From an uncultured Alphaproteobacteria bacterium (lineage in GTDB: Bacteria > Pseudomonadota > Alphaproteobacteria > Rhodobacterales > Rhodobacteraceae): a DNA stretch of 64,000 nt. The first letter of the stretch is position 1; each line of letters opens with the position of its first letter. Below, piece after piece: positions 50,122-60,053 of this stretch. Where the stretch lies: assembly GCA_902586885.1 (NCBI GenBank), contig CACIJG010000002.1:1-64000 (forward strand). Reading direction: 5' to 3'. The position numbers were made by a program, and so were the translations under genes. A model generated the notes under the pieces. The model was not told where the DNA came from. It searched no databases and worked only from the letters and a program-made list of their open reading frames with translations.

Positions 50122-51321
50122 TCAGTAAGACTGATATATTGTAGCTACGCATGCACCACCTAGGCCTAGGTTATGCTGAAGTGCTGTTCTAGCACCCTCA
50201 ACTTGCCTTTCTCCGGCATTACCTCTTAATTGCTGTGTTAATTCGAAGCATTGAGCAAGCCCTGTAGCACCTAGAGGATGACCCTTTGATAATAACCCAC
50301 CTGATGGATTAGTAACAAACTTTCCTCCATATGTATTATCTCCATCCCTTATAAATTTTTTAGCTTCTCCTTCTTTGCATAACCCCAAGGCTTCATAAGT
50401 GATTAATTCGTTTTGGGCAAAGCAATCGTGTAGCTCCACAACATCTATGTCCTTGACATCAATACCTGAGTCCTCACATACATTTCTTGCCGCTTCCTTA
50501 GACATGTCATACCCAACAAGCTGCATCATATCATTCTCTGCGAAGGTAGATTCGTAATCAGTTGTCATAGATTGTGAAATAATTTTAACTTTTGACTCTA
50601 TATTATTTTTCTCAGCAAAATCTTCTGAAACCAAAATCGCCGCCGCTCCTCCACAAGTTGGAGGGCAGGCCATCAATCTTGTCATTACACCCGGCCACAT
50701 TACGGGAGACTCTAATACTTCGTTTTCACTTAACTCTTTCCTAAAAAGCGCAAGAGGATTTTTAGACGCATGCCTACTAGCTTTTGCTCTTATTTTTGAA
50801 AAGTCATGCATATCAGTTCCATATTTATCCATATGTGACTTACCAGCTCCTCCAAAATATCTTAAGGCCAGAGGAATATCTGAATTGCCAACCAACTGTT
50901 TGCAGCTTTTATCAAACTCCCCGAAGGGGCTTGGTCTGTCAGTATATATATCTCCGAGAGCGCCAGGTCGCATTTGTTCAAAACCTAAAGCAAGAACACA
51001 GTCAGTTACACCGGTTTCAATAGCTTGTCTAGCAAGATACAAAGCAGTTGATCCTGTAGAGCAATTATTATTAACGTTAATTATTGGGATACCACTCATA
51101 CCTACATGATAAAGGGCTCTCTGCCCGGAAGTAGAATCTCCGAAAACATACCCAACATAGGCCTGTTTAACCATATTGTAAATTAGTCCGCAATCTTTCA
51201 AGGCCATTTTTGTAGCTTGCGCTCCCATAACATCATATGTTTCAGAGGCTCCTGGTTTCGTAAATGGAACCATCCCTACCCCTGCGACTACAACTTTATT
51301 TTTTCTACTGGAACTTGTCAT
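50122..51321 (-). CDS. SCP-x-type thiolase/acetyl-CoA acetyltransferase
   Basis: 'NNNCSTGSTALYLARQAIETG', 'VELHDCFAQNEL', 'NPSGGLLSKGHPLGATG'. Confidence 0.92.
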   Translation of the reverse strand: MTSSSRKNKVVVAGVGMVPFTKPGASETYDVMGAQATKMALKDCGLIYNMVKQAYVGYVFGDSTSGQRALYHVGMSGIPIINVNNNCSTGSTALYLARQAIETGVTDCVLALGFEQMRPGALGDIYTDRPSPFGEFDKSCKQLVGNSDIPLALRYFGGAGKSHMDKYGTDMHDFSKIRAKASRHASKNPLALFRKELSENEVLESPVMWPGVMTRLMACPPTCGGAAAILVSEDFAEKNNIESKVKIISQSMTTDYESTFAENDMMQLVGYDMSKEAARNVCEDSGIDVKDIDVVELHDCFAQNELITYEALGLCKEGEAKKFIRDGDNTYGGKFVTNPSGGLLSKGHPLGATGLAQCFELTQQLRGNAGERQVEGARTALQHNLGLGGACVATIYQSY

Positions 51322-51414
51322 TGCTAACTCCTAAATTTACAATTAGTACAATTTTAAAATTAAATTTGCTGTCCGTCAACTCCACTGAAATTAGCAGATC
51401 TCCATAATTTAACT

Positions 51415-51507
51415 TTATTTCTTATCCACGAATTGTTCTTTGATTGCCGCTGTTAGCATAACGGTTGTCAAAGCAAAGTTTAGAAAAGACACTCCTACAT
51501 CAATCAT
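51415..51507 (-). CDS. putative 30-aa ORF translationally coupled to the upstream LigI-like gene (MIDVGVSFLNFALTTVMLTAAIKEQFVDKK)
   Basis: ATG overlaps the LigI-like gene end (AATGATTGA). Confidence 0.3.
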   Translation of the reverse strand: MIDVGVSFLNFALTTVMLTAAIKEQFVDKK

Positions 51508-52375
51508 TCCAATATAAAGTTGATGGATTATCAACAAGAAGTTTCCTCTGAGTCTCCTCTTTTGATGCGAAGAGTTCTATAATATCAACTAGCTGGCCAT
51601 CATCAGGCATATGGGATTTCATATTTGGATGAGGCCAATCCGTACCCCACAAAACCCTGTCCGGAAAGTTTTCTACAAGTTTCTCCATAAATGGCAAGAC
51701 ATCGGAATAACTTTCTTCCGGTCCAACTTTAGACAGCCTTTCAGGGCAAGTTGTTTTGCACCAAAACTTTTCATTTTCCATTAGTTTCATGAATAAACTA
51801 AATTCTTTGCTATTAATGCCCTTGGTGACATCAGGACGCGCCATATGATCAAAAACTATACTCGTAGGAAGTCGTTTTAAAAATGGGACTAGTTCCTCTA
51901 ACTCTTGAGACTCCACATAAACAACAATATGCCAACCATATTCTGCAATCGTCCTAGATATATTTTCAAAAATATCTTTTGGTGTATCGTCTACTAGTCT
52001 CTTCACAAAGTTAAATCGTACACCACGCACGCCTGCACTATTTAGACGTTTTAACGTTTTGTGATCAATTTCCGGTCCAACTGAAACAATACCTCTTGCC
52101 TTGCCCTTTGAATGCATTAAGGCATTTTCCAGAGCATCATTGTTATTACCATGACATGTTGCCTGAACTATCACACATCGTTCAAATCCTAAAAAATCTC
52201 TGAGTTGAAATAATTGTTCTTTTGAAGCATCACAGGGGGTATATTTTCGTTGGGGAGAGAACGGGAATTTAGCAGCTGGCCCAAAAACGTGGCAATGAGA
52301 ATCAATGGCACCAAACGGCACTTTGAACTTTGGCTTACTTGGATTAGGGTGGAACGGCAACCAATCTGGATCCAT
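51500..52375 (-). CDS. ligI: 2-pyrone-4,6-dicarboxylate lactonase/amidohydrolase (LigI-like)
   Basis: 'PFGAIDSHCHVFGPAAKFPFSPQRKYTPCDA', 'RGVRFNFVKRL', 'WGTDWPHPNM'. Confidence 0.88.
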   Translation of the reverse strand: MDPDWLPFHPNPSKPKFKVPFGAIDSHCHVFGPAAKFPFSPQRKYTPCDASKEQLFQLRDFLGFERCVIVQATCHGNNNDALENALMHSKGKARGIVSVGPEIDHKTLKRLNSAGVRGVRFNFVKRLVDDTPKDIFENISRTIAEYGWHIVVYVESQELEELVPFLKRLPTSIVFDHMARPDVTKGINSKEFSLFMKLMENEKFWCKTTCPERLSKVGPEESYSDVLPFMEKLVENFPDRVLWGTDWPHPNMKSHMPDDGQLVDIIELFASKEETQRKLLVDNPSTLYWND

Positions 52376-52379
52376 GATT

Positions 52380-53462
52380 TCAGCTAGCCTTTATTCCATC
52401 ATCATTAGAAAATACAACTCCATCAAAAAGCTTTCGCGCTGTTCTCAAAATAGCTGTTGATATTATTTTCTTATTTCTCAACTCCGCTAAAACCTCCATT
52501 TTTCCTGATGGATGTTCTATAGAGCATAATTTTTTTTCGCCACTAGGTATTACTGACAACTTATTTACTGGTGTATCTTCTATTAAACAAGCTGTTGCAA
52601 CAGATATTGCCCCGAAGACACCAATCGACTGGTGGCATTTATGGGGAATAAAAGTTCGCGTATTTATCATCCCATTAGATGAAGGCTTACTCACAATTGT
52701 CATTTTTGGAACCGTTTTCTCTTTTACATTACCAAGTTTCATTATTTTTCCACACTTCAATCTTAAACTCTCGAGCCTTTCTCTCATGGTACTGTTTTTT
52801 TCAAGCTCTTCTACATTTTCATTGCCTTTGACACCTAATTGGCCTGCTTCAATAATTACGCATGGCATACCATTATCAATCAGTGTTACAGAGTAACCAT
52901 CTACCTCGTCTTTTGGATTACCAGTTGGCAGCAATTTACCACAAAGAGACCCTTCTATATCGAGAAACTCTAATGAGATGGGTGCACTTGGAACAGTAAC
53001 ACCATCTATGTAGGTTTGTCCATTGTAAGTTAAATTACTTCCCGGTGTTTGGACTGTTGCAATAGCGACTTTTCTTGAATTTTCCATAAAAATTCTTACC
53101 GATGTCTTTTGCTTTCCTTTTTCTGGTCTTACCAATCCTCTTTCTATTGCGAAAGGTGCTATCCCTGCAAGAATGTTTCCACAATTTTGTGCAGAAGATA
53201 CTACATAATCATCAACAGAGACCTGAAGGAACAAATAATCAACGTCAATATTTGGCCGTGTCGACTTTGAGACAACGGCAACCTTTGATGTTAAGGGGTT
53301 TCCTCCTCCAACACCATTTACTTGTAATTTATCTGGAGTTCCAAAAACAGAAAAGAGAAACTCTTCTCTTTTTGCCTTATTTGCGGGAATATCTTCCTTT
53401 AAGAAATACAAGCCTTTTGACGTACCTCCTCTCATCAACATCGCAGGGGTACCCTCAGACAT
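52380..53462 (-). CDS. PrpF-family isomerase, probable 4-oxalomesaconate tautomerase (LigU/GalD-like)
   Basis: '[15 protein letters not shown]', '[15 protein letters not shown]', '[16 protein letters not shown]'. Confidence 0.85.
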   Translation of the reverse strand: MSEGTPAMLMRGGTSKGLYFLKEDIPANKAKREEFLFSVFGTPDKLQVNGVGGGNPLTSKVAVVSKSTRPNIDVDYLFLQVSVDDYVVSSAQNCGNILAGIAPFAIERGLVRPEKGKQKTSVRIFMENSRKVAIATVQTPGSNLTYNGQTYIDGVTVPSAPISLEFLDIEGSLCGKLLPTGNPKDEVDGYSVTLIDNGMPCVIIEAGQLGVKGNENVEELEKNSTMRERLESLRLKCGKIMKLGNVKEKTVPKMTIVSKPSSNGMINTRTFIPHKCHQSIGVFGAISVATACLIEDTPVNKLSVIPSGEKKLCSIEHPSGKMEVLAELRNKKIISTAILRTARKLFDGVVFSNDDGIKAS

Positions 53463-54129
53463 ATTTTAAACCATATTTCTTTAACTTTTCTCGCATATTA
53501 TAAATGTCCAGTCCCAGCTCACCTGAAGCCAGTTTTTTTCGCTTTTCATCCTCTAACTTTTCTCTCTCTTGCGCAAGACCGAGAACCGTTTTAGATTCTT
53601 CTCTCTTTACAATACATACTCCATCGTCATCTGCTACTATTATGTCACCTGCATCAACGGAAGCCCCAGCACAAACAATAGGAATATTTACTGACCCAAC
53701 AACCTCTTTGACGGTACCCTGAGCATTATGGGCCTTACACCAGACTGGAAAACCAATTTTTCTTAAGTCCGCAATATCTCGACACCCACCATCAATTACA
53801 AAACCCCTACAGCCTCTAGCAATTGCAGACGTAGCAAGCAATTCCCCAAAATATCCTGCATCTGAAGGAGACGTAGTTCCCAGTATCATGATATCGCCTG
53901 GTTTTATTTGTTCAATTGCGACATGAACCATCCAATTATCCGCTGGTGCAGCTAATATCGTTATAGCGGATCCTGCAATTCTTTGACCGGTAATCACTGG
54001 CGAAATATAGCTTGCTAATAAGCCTTTTCTTCCTTGAGCTTCATGAACAGTAGATACTCCACACGATTGCAATCCATCAATAACCTCTTTTTGTACGCGC
54101 TCAAAATTTTGTATGACTACTCCACCCAT
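53455..54129 (-). CDS. ligK: 4-carboxy-4-hydroxy-2-oxoadipate aldolase/oxaloacetate decarboxylase (RraA-like)
   Basis: '[21 protein letters not shown]', '[27 protein letters not shown]', '[12 protein letters not shown]'. Confidence 0.88.
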   Translation of the reverse strand: MGGVVIQNFERVQKEVIDGLQSCGVSTVHEAQGRKGLLASYISPVITGQRIAGSAITILAAPADNWMVHVAIEQIKPGDIMILGTTSPSDAGYFGELLATSAIARGCRGFVIDGGCRDIADLRKIGFPVWCKAHNAQGTVKEVVGSVNIPIVCAGASVDAGDIIVADDDGVCIVKREESKTVLGLAQEREKLEDEKRKKLASGELGLDIYNMREKLKKYGLKYV

Positions 54130-54863
54130 TAAAGTTCATCCTTACAAATTGGGTAAACTGATTCAAAAGCCTCAGCGTATTTTGCAATACGACCACCAGC
54201 CATTCCACCAGAATTACGTCGAAAATGATTTGCTCTGTTTTCTGCTAAATTAGTGTAGTAATTCCACAAGTGATGTTGACCTTCCATACACTCAATAGCT
54301 TTTCGTTTATTATCCCAGACTTCAGTAATATCCAAGAAGACATCAGGCTTCCACCCCATTTGCTCTGTTTGATGAGGTTCAAAAAGATACAGTTGTGGAG
54401 ACCCAAGTATTTTTTCACCTGGATTATGCCCCCAGGCTTGTGCAATCATACGCGTCTCTATTGCTACTTTGGTCATCAACATGTGATCAGTATTATACTG
54501 GTCATAATTAGAGTGACTCATCATGAAATTCGGTTGAATTTTTCTAATAAGGTCTACTATTTCAAACTTAGCCTCTTTATCAATTTCTAAGGGATAATCA
54601 CCAAGATCAAAAAAATTAATATCGTGAGCATTTAAGGCCTTAGCTGCCTTTTCTGCTTCACTCTTTCTGTTAGCTTTTACCTTTTCCAATGTCATTCCAT
54701 TTTGTTTCCACAGCTTAGCACTCTCACCTCTCTCACCATATGACATGCAGGCAATGGTAACATTGTATCCAAGCTTTTGATGCAGTGCGATGGCGCCTCC
54801 ACAACGCCAAACAAAATCTGCAGCATGTGCTGATAGTATCAAGGCCGTTTTATTTTCAGTCAC
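54129..54863 (-). CDS. galB: PIG-L/LmbE-family protein, probable 4-oxalomesaconate hydratase (GalB-like)
   Basis: '[41 protein letters not shown]', '[25 protein letters not shown]'. Confidence 0.82.
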   Translation of the reverse strand: MTENKTALILSAHAADFVWRCGGAIALHQKLGYNVTIACMSYGERGESAKLWKQNGMTLEKVKANRKSEAEKAAKALNAHDINFFDLGDYPLEIDKEAKFEIVDLIRKIQPNFMMSHSNYDQYNTDHMLMTKVAIETRMIAQAWGHNPGEKILGSPQLYLFEPHQTEQMGWKPDVFLDITEVWDNKRKAIECMEGQHHLWNYYTNLAENRANHFRRNSGGMAGGRIAKYAEAFESVYPICKDEL

Positions 54864-55806
54864 TATGTAAATCTCTTTCTATTCTGTCTAATGTTTCCAT
54901 CGCTGAAATAGCATCCGTAACACAAGCATTTGGTGACCGATTTTCTCTTATGGCAGAAATAAATTCACGATCGATTAGTTCGATACCATTGCTTGAGACA
55001 TCCACCCCTTTTAAATCGATCTGGTTATTATTTCCATCATAAAGGTCGTCATATCTTGCTAAATAAGTGCCATTATCACAAATATAACGAAAAAAAGTGC
55101 CCAAGGGACCATTATTGTTAAAACTAAGAGAAAGTGTACATAAGGCTTCGTCTTCAGTTTTCAATCCAATGGACATATCCATAGCTATTCCGAGATCTGG
55201 ATGTAAAGGCCCTTGTAGGCCAAATGCTTTTACGATTTTACTCTGTGTCTGATACTGGAATAGATCAACAGTATGACAAGCATGGTGCCAAAGTAAATGG
55301 TCTGTCCAAGACCTAGGCTCACCCTTTGCATTTGTATTTGTTCTGCGAAAGAAGTACGTTTGGGCATCCATTTGTTGAATTTTAAGTTCGCCTAACTTAA
55401 TTTTGTTATTTATCCATTGGTGCGACGGGTTAAATCTCCTTACATGACCTGCCATGCAGACGAGGCCAGTTTCTCTTTTTTTATTAACGATACGATTGCT
55501 GTCAGCTAAGGTATCAGCCATAGGAATTTCTACCAAAACATGTTTACCTGCATTCATACACTTAATTGCTTGATCTGCATGCATCTGAGTGGGAGTTGAA
55601 AGAATAACTGCCTCAACATTTTGCAAAGAGATACATTCCTCTAAGTTGTCGCTAAAATGCGTAATGCGCCGTTCATTGGCTAAAGATTCTATTTTAGCCT
55701 TATTCGGCCCCATCACTGATACTACTTCTATGTCCTCAATATTATTTAAAGCATCCAAATGCTTTAATCCAAACGCACCATAGGCACCCGCAACACAAAT
55801 TTTCAT
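54856..55806 (-). CDS. ligC: Gfo/Idh/MocA oxidoreductase, probable 4-carboxy-2-hydroxymuconate-6-semialdehyde dehydrogenase
   Basis: 'VAGAYGAFGLKHLDALN', 'HVLVEIPMADTLADS', 'DHLLWHHACHTVDLFQYQT'. Confidence 0.85.
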   Translation of the reverse strand: MKICVAGAYGAFGLKHLDALNNIEDIEVVSVMGPNKAKIESLANERRITHFSDNLEECISLQNVEAVILSTPTQMHADQAIKCMNAGKHVLVEIPMADTLADSNRIVNKKRETGLVCMAGHVRRFNPSHQWINNKIKLGELKIQQMDAQTYFFRRTNTNAKGEPRSWTDHLLWHHACHTVDLFQYQTQSKIVKAFGLQGPLHPDLGIAMDMSIGLKTEDEALCTLSLSFNNNGPLGTFFRYICDNGTYLARYDDLYDGNNNQIDLKGVDVSSNGIELIDREFISAIRENRSPNACVTDAISAMETLDRIERDLHSD

Positions 55807-55819
55807 TTATTAATCCTTA

Positions 55820-56668
55820 TCAATTATTTTCTAGAATTATATGCCCAACAGCCGTATTTGAAGCAGGGACATGATAGTGGCGATGAACCTCAGTCACATT
55901 TTCGTTTAAAGCACCTCTCATAATTAACCACATAACCATTTCAATACCCTCACTACCGGTTTCCCTTAAATACTCAAGATGTGTGATTTGGCTAGCAGCA
56001 ATAGGGTCCTCTGTCATTAGATCTAGAAAACGTTTGTCCCATTCAGAATTAATAAGCCCAGCTCTTTTATATTGTAACTGATGGCTCATACCCCCTGTCC
56101 CAAAGATAACAACTTTTAAATCTTCTTCATAACTTTCAATAGCACTTCGTATAGCTTTACCCAAATTATAGCATCTATTTCCAGTAGGCGCAGGATATTG
56201 TACTACGTTTACACAAAGAGGAATCACCAGCGCAGGCCATTCTTCATTTTGCTTAATATTTCCAAACATTACTGAAAGAGGTACAGTAAGACCATGATCA
56301 ACTTCCATTTCGTTCATTATTGTAATGTCAAATTCATTTAGAACTAAATACTGCGCTATATGACTTGCCATCTTTTGATGGTTTTTCACTGCTGGGACAG
56401 GCCTAGGTCCCCAGCCTTCATCCGCTGGATGGAATTCAGCACCACACCCTAGTGCAAAAGTGGGAATGCATCTCGCATCGAAGGCAGTGCAATGATCATT
56501 ATAAACAAGAAAAATAACATCGGGATTTTGTTTTTTCATCCATTCCCTAGATCTATTAAATCCATCGAAAATTGGTTTCCAATAGTCATCATTAGTTATA
56601 CCGGTATCCATCGCAACACCAATTGCTGGCACATGTGAACACCCTACTCCAGCCATTATTTTTGCCAT
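55820..56668 (-). CDS. ligB: protocatechuate 4,5-dioxygenase beta subunit
   Basis: 'MAKIMAGVGCSHVPAIGVAMD', 'YNDHCTAFDARCIPTFALGCG', 'EVDHGLTVPLSVMFG'; start moved from 56683. Confidence 0.93.
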   Translation of the reverse strand: MAKIMAGVGCSHVPAIGVAMDTGITNDDYWKPIFDGFNRSREWMKKQNPDVIFLVYNDHCTAFDARCIPTFALGCGAEFHPADEGWGPRPVPAVKNHQKMASHIAQYLVLNEFDITIMNEMEVDHGLTVPLSVMFGNIKQNEEWPALVIPLCVNVVQYPAPTGNRCYNLGKAIRSAIESYEEDLKVVIFGTGGMSHQLQYKRAGLINSEWDKRFLDLMTEDPIAASQITHLEYLRETGSEGIEMVMWLIMRGALNENVTEVHRHYHVPASNTAVGHIILENN

Positions 56669-57060
56669 TAATCTTCTCCCCACTCAGACTTATCTCTATT
56701 ACCCTCTATTGAACGTCCGCCTTTGATCATCATCTCTCGATAAGAATCTACTCCCATACCAGTCATTCGACCAGCAAGGTTTTGGAAATTAATCCCATCA
56801 TTAGCAGCTAGTTTAGAGGTGTAATAGATATTTCCTCCCAACTCCAAAAGAAGATTCCAGTCCCTTAACAAAACAGCTTCACGCTGCTGCCTAGACATAG
56901 GATAGGAGTCAAGATATACCTCTTCATTTTCATTAAAAGCGTCTCTATTTTTCTGTAGCCTAAGTGAGATACAAAATTGATTTAAATGATATCCCTCTCT
57001 TGATCTGTCTGCGTCGAATACAATTGTACCCGGAATATTATCATACTCTTTCTTTGTCAT
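56668..57060 (-). CDS. ligA: protocatechuate 4,5-dioxygenase alpha subunit
   Basis: 'GTIVFDADRSREGYHLNQFCISLRLQKNRDAF', 'LAANDGINFQNLAGRMTGM'; stop overlaps ligB start. Confidence 0.93.
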   Translation of the reverse strand: MTKKEYDNIPGTIVFDADRSREGYHLNQFCISLRLQKNRDAFNENEEVYLDSYPMSRQQREAVLLRDWNLLLELGGNIYYTSKLAANDGINFQNLAGRMTGMGVDSYREMMIKGGRSIEGNRDKSEWGED

Positions 57061-57158
57061 TTAAACAGGACACTCCTCTTAACCATAAGTTTTAATAATA
57101 ATAATAAATAATATTTTTAAAAACAAAATTAAAGATATCTCGTTAGTAATAATTTTTA

Positions 57159-58112
57159 TTAATCTATTGTGCCTCTAAGCTCTTTGGATACCTGTTTGGC
57201 AAAAGCATTAAACCTCTCTTTTATTTCCGGATAAGAAATCTTTAGTTCTAATGAACCCATTTTTTCTTGCCAAATAGATGTTGCCTTTGACATTTGGTTT
57301 ATAAGCTTCAAGTCTTCAAGCATTTTTGATACCTCTTTCAGTTCTTCTGCTCGACGCTTTCCATGAACAAGACTTCTCTCAAAATTGTAAATTGAATGAG
57401 TGAGAATATCAAAGTAGGGATGCCCCTCCGATAGTGAAGTAAAAACTTCGTCCAACACATCGGCTTCAACAGCTGCCAGAGCACACTCTGCGGTTAATGC
57501 CTCTAATCCTTTAACCATTATGGAACGAACCATCTTTATAGATGACGCACGACCAACAGGTCCGTCAATAACCCTAGCATTCATTGGAATTTTTTCTAAA
57601 ATTAAGTTAGCTTGCGCTATATTATCCCCTGAGATAAGAAGAGGAACAAGGTTTTTTTTAGGATAAACAGGCGTCATAACCGCAACGTCTACATAAGACC
57701 CACCACTAGAATGAATGATTTTAAAAGCCTTTTGTTTTGAAGAGGGTGCACACGAATTAAGATCAAAAAAATAAGCCCCTTTTTTTAAGTATGAAGACGC
57801 CTCTTTGGCCACCGCAAAAGCTTGATCAGCAGTAACTGTAGAAAAAATAATATCTGCTTCTTTTATCATTTCATCTAAAGTTAACTTAATGCAAATATTT
57901 AGCATTCTTCCCCTGGAAATTATTTCTTCCCTTGCATCGTTTGATTGCAATTTAATGTCAAAGGCTTGTACCTGCTTATTTCTTTTACTTCCAAAGCCAG
58001 AAATAATTGCTGATGCCGCTTCTCCTAAACCAATAAAAGCTATGGAACACTTATCTATCTGCACTAAATCAATCAAATCTTTTAAGGTCCCCTTCAAAGG
58101 TTTTTGGCACAA
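57159..58112 (-). CDS. NAD(P)-binding oxidoreductase with DUF1932-type C-terminus
   Basis: 'IAFIGLGEAASAIISGF', 'YVDVAVMTPVYP', 'GPVGRASSIKMVRSIMVKGLEALTAECALAA'. Confidence 0.85.
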   Translation of the reverse strand: MCQKPLKGTLKDLIDLVQIDKCSIAFIGLGEAASAIISGFGSKRNKQVQAFDIKLQSNDAREEIISRGRMLNICIKLTLDEMIKEADIIFSTVTADQAFAVAKEASSYLKKGAYFFDLNSCAPSSKQKAFKIIHSSGGSYVDVAVMTPVYPKKNLVPLLISGDNIAQANLILEKIPMNARVIDGPVGRASSIKMVRSIMVKGLEALTAECALAAVEADVLDEVFTSLSEGHPYFDILTHSIYNFERSLVHGKRRAEELKEVSKMLEDLKLINQMSKATSIWQEKMGSLELKISYPEIKERFNAFAKQVSKELRGTID

Positions 58113-58141
58113 CTCAAAAAAATAAATTTTTTAGCTTTCAA

Positions 58142-58227
58142 TGGTGCCCAAGGAGAGACTCGAACTCTCACGATATCACTACCGGCGGATTTTGAGTCCG
58201 CTGCGTCTACCATTCCGCCACTTGGGC
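58142..58227 (-). tRNA. tRNA-Leu (anticodon CAA), encoded CCA
   Basis: GCCCAAG acceptor, anticodon arm GCGGA-CTCAAAA-TCCGC, GTTCGAGTC T arm, long variable arm. Confidence 0.96.
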
Positions 58228-58304
58228 TTAATATCAGAACAATCTTTCTACTTGCATTACGCTTCTTACCAATTAAAAAGTCAATAGTAAGTTATATAAA
58301 ATAA

Positions 58305-58895
58305 ATGAAATTTTTAAAATTAAGAAACACAAGTGAAACAGTAGAAAACGCTCTCAAAAGCCGGTTCTCACTGATAATTCTTTGCCTTTGGTCTTATACT
58401 GAGGCGTTTGTATTTCCTATTCCCCCTGACCCGTTTTTAATTGCACTGATTTTGGTTAACAGGAGTAGCTTCCTTCTTTATATATCCTTGTGCACAATAT
58501 CCTCCATTTTAGGAGGTATTACTGGTTACTATATTGGTTTTGTTTTCTGGGAGGAGATTGGAATTCATATAACCGAATACCTAGCGTTAACCACTCATGT
58601 GAATGATTTTAAAGAGCTATATAATACAAATGGTTCTTTGGCTGTGTTCGTAGCAGGCGTTTCACCAATCCCATACAAATTAGTAACCTTGCTTTCTGGT
58701 ATAAGTGGAATGAACTTTCTCTATTTTTTAATTTTTTCAATTTTGTCTCGAGGGTTAAGATTTTTCTTAGTTGGTTTATTAGTATATTATTTTGGCGATT
58801 GGGCTAAAAAGTTTATTGAAAAAAGATTAGGAGCTATTATTCTTTTTTTTATAATCTTTATGATTATAATTTTTTACTTATCAGGAAAGCTTTGA
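58305..58895 (+). CDS. VTT/DedA-like (YqaA) membrane protein
   Basis: 'EAFVFPIPPDPFLIALILVNR', 'GGITGYYIGFVFWEEIG', 'GVSPIPYKLVTLLSG'. Confidence 0.9.
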   Translation: MKFLKLRNTSETVENALKSRFSLIILCLWSYTEAFVFPIPPDPFLIALILVNRSSFLLYISLCTISSILGGITGYYIGFVFWEEIGIHITEYLALTTHVNDFKELYNTNGSLAVFVAGVSPIPYKLVTLLSGISGMNFLYFLIFSILSRGLRFFLVGLLVYYFGDWAKKFIEKRLGAIILFFIIFMIIIFYLSGKL

Positions 58896-59401
58896 AAATC
58901 AATTTTTTAAACTATGTCTTTTTGGGCGGAGTATCCTTAGCAATGCTTATGTTTGCTTTGGTTTCAGAATATATTTTTGGATATCAACCCTGTGCTCTTT
59001 GTATACAACAGAGGTATCCTCACGTTCTCATTGTTGCTCTTTGTCTGATTATTTTTATCGGGCAAAAAAAAATCTCAACTATTTATGCTTTAAATATTCT
59101 ATTGATTGGCATAAGCGTTATTCTCGCATTCTATCATGTTGGTGTAGAAAATAATATTTTTGTTGGACCAGAATCTTGTTCTCCTTACGATCTCTCCAAT
59201 AATTTGGATAAAAGTCCTAAGGTACTTTTAAATGAAATTTTATCTAAGCCAATGATAAGTTGTAATTTAGTGAGCTGGTCTTTCTTGAATTTATCTATGG
59301 CATCTTGGAATTTAATCCTATCTGTTATACTTTTATTTTGTTGGATATTCTCCTTAAGACAGCTGATTAAACCTTATTCCTCAAGCTCTACGTCCCAATA
59401 A
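58892..59401 (+). CDS. dsbB: disulfide bond formation protein DsbB family
   Basis: 'FGYQPCALCIQQRYPH' CxxC, second Cys pair; overlaps the preceding gene by 4 nt. Confidence 0.9.
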   Translation: MKINFLNYVFLGGVSLAMLMFALVSEYIFGYQPCALCIQQRYPHVLIVALCLIIFIGQKKISTIYALNILLIGISVILAFYHVGVENNIFVGPESCSPYDLSNNLDKSPKVLLNEILSKPMISCNLVSWSFLNLSMASWNLILSVILLFCWIFSLRQLIKPYSSSSTSQ

Positions 59402-59961
59402 AGAAAATCCCTCCAAGTTGCATGGAGATTCTGTGGAGGAAATTTTCTCCCTTTGTTGAGCAATATCTCAGGTGAAGGTTTTGAAGGCAGAGCGGCTAAT
59501 TTCAACCCTACTTGACCCGCAGATTTCGCTGCTTTCTTTAAATTACACATATTACAGGCAGCTACCACATTTTCCCATTTAGTTTTTCCTCCCTTACATT
59601 TTGGAATCACGTGATCAAAGGTCAAGTCATTACTCTCTTTTCCACAATACTGGCATTTAAATTCATCTCTCAAAAATAAATTGAATCTAGAAAAAGGAAC
59701 CTTCCTGGAAGGTTGAATAAAGGACTTCAGAACTATTACAGAGGGTATAGGCAGTATCAAACTTGCCGAGCGCACCACCTCTTTATACTCAGCTACAACA
59801 TCTACCCTATCTAAATAAACTGCCTTTATTGCATCTTGCCAGGACCAGAGAGATAATGGAAAATAAGATAAAGGTCTATAATCAGCATTTAAAATCAATG
59901 CAGGCCAGTTCTGGGCCTTATTTGAATAATCTGTTGATATTTCACCTAGACTATCTAACAT
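59374..59961 (-). CDS. HNH endonuclease
   Basis: 'LILNADYRPLSYFPLSLWSWQDAI', 'CQYCGKESNDLTFDHVIPKCKGGKTKWENVVAACNMCNLKK'. Confidence 0.95.
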   Translation of the reverse strand: MLDSLGEISTDYSNKAQNWPALILNADYRPLSYFPLSLWSWQDAIKAVYLDRVDVVAEYKEVVRSASLILPIPSVIVLKSFIQPSRKVPFSRFNLFLRDEFKCQYCGKESNDLTFDHVIPKCKGGKTKWENVVAACNMCNLKKAAKSAGQVGLKLAALPSKPSPEILLNKGRKFPPQNLHATWRDFLYWDVELEE

Positions 59962-60053
59962 AAACGGTTTTTACAAAGCCTCATCATTAATGATATTTTA
60001 TTAGAAAGAAAGAAAATTTCAACAACATTGGATTTTTTAAAATTTAGAAACTA

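Noticed and set aside
30926-58112. TRAP transporter as the dedicated protocatechuate importer
   Set aside because: It is about 20 kb away and resembles 2-oxo-acid TRAP binding proteins; no sequence evidence links it to the PCA operon.
59374-59961. HNH endonuclease as a homing or mobile element
   Set aside because: Sits in an ordinary gene neighbourhood and resembles the widespread chromosomal HNH family; no intron, intein or repeat flanks it.
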